Under the pieces are notes generated by a model. That model was not told where the DNA came from. It was given only the letters and a program-made list of their open reading frames with translations, and searched no databases. Source: Clostridium simiarum (GTDB lineage: Bacteria > Bacillota > Clostridia > Clostridiales > Clostridiaceae). From it: a stretch of 64,000 bases of DNA. The stretch is from NCBI RefSeq assembly GCF_018919175.1, contig NZ_JAHLQL010000001.1, forward strand, positions 1,488,001-1,552,000, given 5' to 3'. A program made the translations under genes and the position numbers. Positions 62,807-64,000 of this stretch are shown here, one piece after another (position 1 is the stretch's first letter; each line of letters starts with the position of its first letter).

Positions 62807-63820
62807 TTATTTGTTCCCATATAGCTCAGGATATAGTCCTTTGGAAATTGTTTTTATACCGTCTAAAGTCCTGATACCACTAGAATAAACTTCACTTAGC
62901 ATTATAGGGTTAACACGTTTTGAATTTATAGCTGAAACGCTTGAAAGGGCAGGGTTTTCCATAATAGATTTTAATGCAGAATCCCTTTCAATCTCTTTTC
63001 CATAATACACTGTAAAAATAACATCTGGGTTAAGCTTTACTAAATCTTCGTTTCCTATTTTACCATTAGACTTTGCAACTAAATCTGCTCCAACCTTTTT
63101 TGCAATATCGCCACCTATACTGTCTTCACCATAAATTCTGTATACGCCATCTTTTTGTACTTCTAAAATTACCGCTCTAACAGCTTCTTTTCCTTTAACA
63201 AAATCTTTAGCTTTTTCTATTTCATCTTTCATTGTGCTAACTATTTTATTAGCTTTATCTTCCACATCGAAAACCTTACCCATATTTAAAATATCATCAT
63301 ATTCATTTTGTAAGGTATTAGGACTAATAACACCACTATTTTGTGACATATATGTATTTATACTTCTTTCATGCCAAAATCCCACATCTCCAAATCTTTT
63401 TTCATCAAATAGAGAATACCAGCTTAATATAAAATCAGGTTGTAATCCAATAACTTCTTCTTTTGTAGGTAATTTTTCATAATACTTTAATTTACTAAAA
63501 GCATCTTTATATTCGTCTTTAACCTCATGATCTAATCCAGCGGTAGCAATAATTTTATCTTCTAATCCTAATGCTAGTAATGTTTCTATTGAGTTTTGAT
63601 ATACTGCAATAACCTTTTCTGGTGATTTTTCAAATGTAACTTCAACAGGTTTTTTTGCATAATCATAAGTTGTAATTGTTACAGGATAATGGGAGGACTT
63701 TTTATTACTATCCTCTACCTTTGTTTCTGATTTAGATGTGTCTTTTACATTTTTGTTACTACATCCAGTTATTCCAAATGCCATAAGTCCTGCTAGGACC
63801 ATACTTATTATCTTTTTCAT
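62807..63820 (-). CDS. Iron-complex ABC transporter substrate-binding lipoprotein
   Basis: This 337-residue protein has a lipoprotein signal, SMVLAGLMAFGITGCSN, with the lipid-bearing Cys near residue 20. The mature part is a FepB/BtuF-type fold (PEKVIAVYQNSIETLLALG, PTKEEVIGLQPDFILSWYS, EDLVKLNPDVIFTVYYG). The first lobe carries Tyr and Trp residues able to face a ligand. It starts 33 nt after the CGGC-domain gene and is probably co-transcribed with it. There is a strong AAGGAG ribosome site. Confidence 0.9.
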   Translation of the reverse strand: MKKIISMVLAGLMAFGITGCSNKNVKDTSKSETKVEDSNKKSSHYPVTITTYDYAKKPVEVTFEKSPEKVIAVYQNSIETLLALGLEDKIIATAGLDHEVKDEYKDAFSKLKYYEKLPTKEEVIGLQPDFILSWYSLFDEKRFGDVGFWHERSINTYMSQNSGVISPNTLQNEYDDILNMGKVFDVEDKANKIVSTMKDEIEKAKDFVKGKEAVRAVILEVQKDGVYRIYGEDSIGGDIAKKVGADLVAKSNGKIGNEDLVKLNPDVIFTVYYGKEIERDSALKSIMENPALSSVSAINSKRVNPIMLSEVYSSGIRTLDGIKTISKGLYPELYGNK

Positions 63821-63853
63821 TTAAATTTTTCTCCTTTGTTTATTATTTCATTG

Positions 63854-64000
63854 TTAATGAGTACCTTCTACTACTTCTATATGATGTTTTTCAAATATTG
63901 ACTTTATTTCCCTAGTTCTTTCTGCTTCGCATTTAACAATGCAAACACCCAAGTGAAGCTTTTGAACCCCTGCTTGTTCTAATTTTTTAGCAATATTCAT
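63854..64000 (-). CDS. CGGC-domain protein, C-terminal part (cut by the right edge)
   Basis: The last 48 residues of a minus-strand frame are visible. LEQAGVQKLHLGVCIVKC and the end VEGTH match the C-terminal half of the CGGC-domain family, small Cys/His-rich proteins thought to bind metal. The frame is open to the last base; the codon there is ATG, but the family is about 120 residues, so most of the gene lies outside. It sits just upstream of the iron-complex importer. Confidence 0.75.
   Translation of the reverse strand: MNIAKKLEQAGVQKLHLGVCIVKCEAERTREIKSIFEKHHIEVVEGTH

Noticed and set aside
1..64000. tRNA, rRNA, prophage or intact insertion-sequence genes
   Set aside because: I looked for their sequence and protein hallmarks on both strands and found none; only the non-coding dispersed repeats hint at past mobility.

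Overview
The window looks like chromosome of a low-GC, spore-forming Firmicute, most probably Clostridium sensu stricto close to the C. botulinum/C. sporogenes group. The reasons are the strongly AT-rich sequence, strong GGAGG-type ribosome sites, frequent GTG and TTG starts, a sporulation membrane protein YtaF, a perfect CIRCE element, and a radical-SAM peptide cluster of a kind I know from C. botulinum. Species assignment is inference. I see no rRNA or tRNA genes, no CRISPR array, no intact transposase and no prophage structural genes.

Layout. (1) Positions 1-5631, minus strand: a ribosomally made, post-translationally modified peptide (RiPP) operon. It runs from a consensus promoter through an ABC exporter, three small Cys-rich precursor genes (two nearly identical), a SPASM radical-SAM maturase, a peptide-maturation protein and an acyl-carrier-like protein. 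None of the three precursor genes is longer than 55 codons. (2) 5770-10489: a YclNOPQ-type ferric-siderophore importer with a Fur-box-like site and a divergent AraC regulator. (3) 10650-20611: housekeeping and regulatory genes: DusA, an M29 aminopeptidase with an ArsR-DUF2087 regulator, a methyltransferase, a WYL regulator with a GyrI-like protein, a MocR regulator with alanine racemase, and a cell-wall amidase. (4) 20911-23752: response regulator, histidine kinase and lipoprotein. (5) 24054-28673: carAB with a leader that looks PyrR-controlled. (6) 28889-33337: MATE pump, XRE-DUF1232 regulator, YtaF and a DUF1002 protein. (7) 33641-38872: a 1743-residue cell-wall-anchored adhesin with five N-terminal repeat domains, nine SpaA/CnaB domains and an MPKTG sorting signal. 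(8) 39356-43300: an ArsC/Spx-like protein, a UroD-family methyltransferase, and htpG under CIRCE. (9) 43501-48195: a heterodimeric ABC transporter with an upstream AraC regulator and a long inverted repeat between them. (10) 48385-49467: an unexplained three-gene cassette in which two winged-helix-like paralogues flank a 4-fold beta flower protein. (11) 49541-54293: a MacB/FtsX-like ABC system with a TetR regulator. (12) 54500-60622: a mannose-family PTS operon with a SIS-domain sugar-phosphate enzyme, a PRD regulator and a second, detached EIIB. (13) 60949-64000: a second iron-complex importer, preceded by a CGGC-domain gene cut by the window edge.

Three possible iron-acquisition loci (ycl-type, YbtPQ-like, Fec/Fhu-type) lie in one window, two with AraC regulators. 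A dispersed structured repeat of about 130 bp occurs three times, with a fourth fragment; two copies begin exactly at a stop codon. The most unusual items are the RiPP operon with its triplicated precursor unit and internal hairpin, the beta-flower cassette, the repeat family, and the PyrR-type carAB leader.
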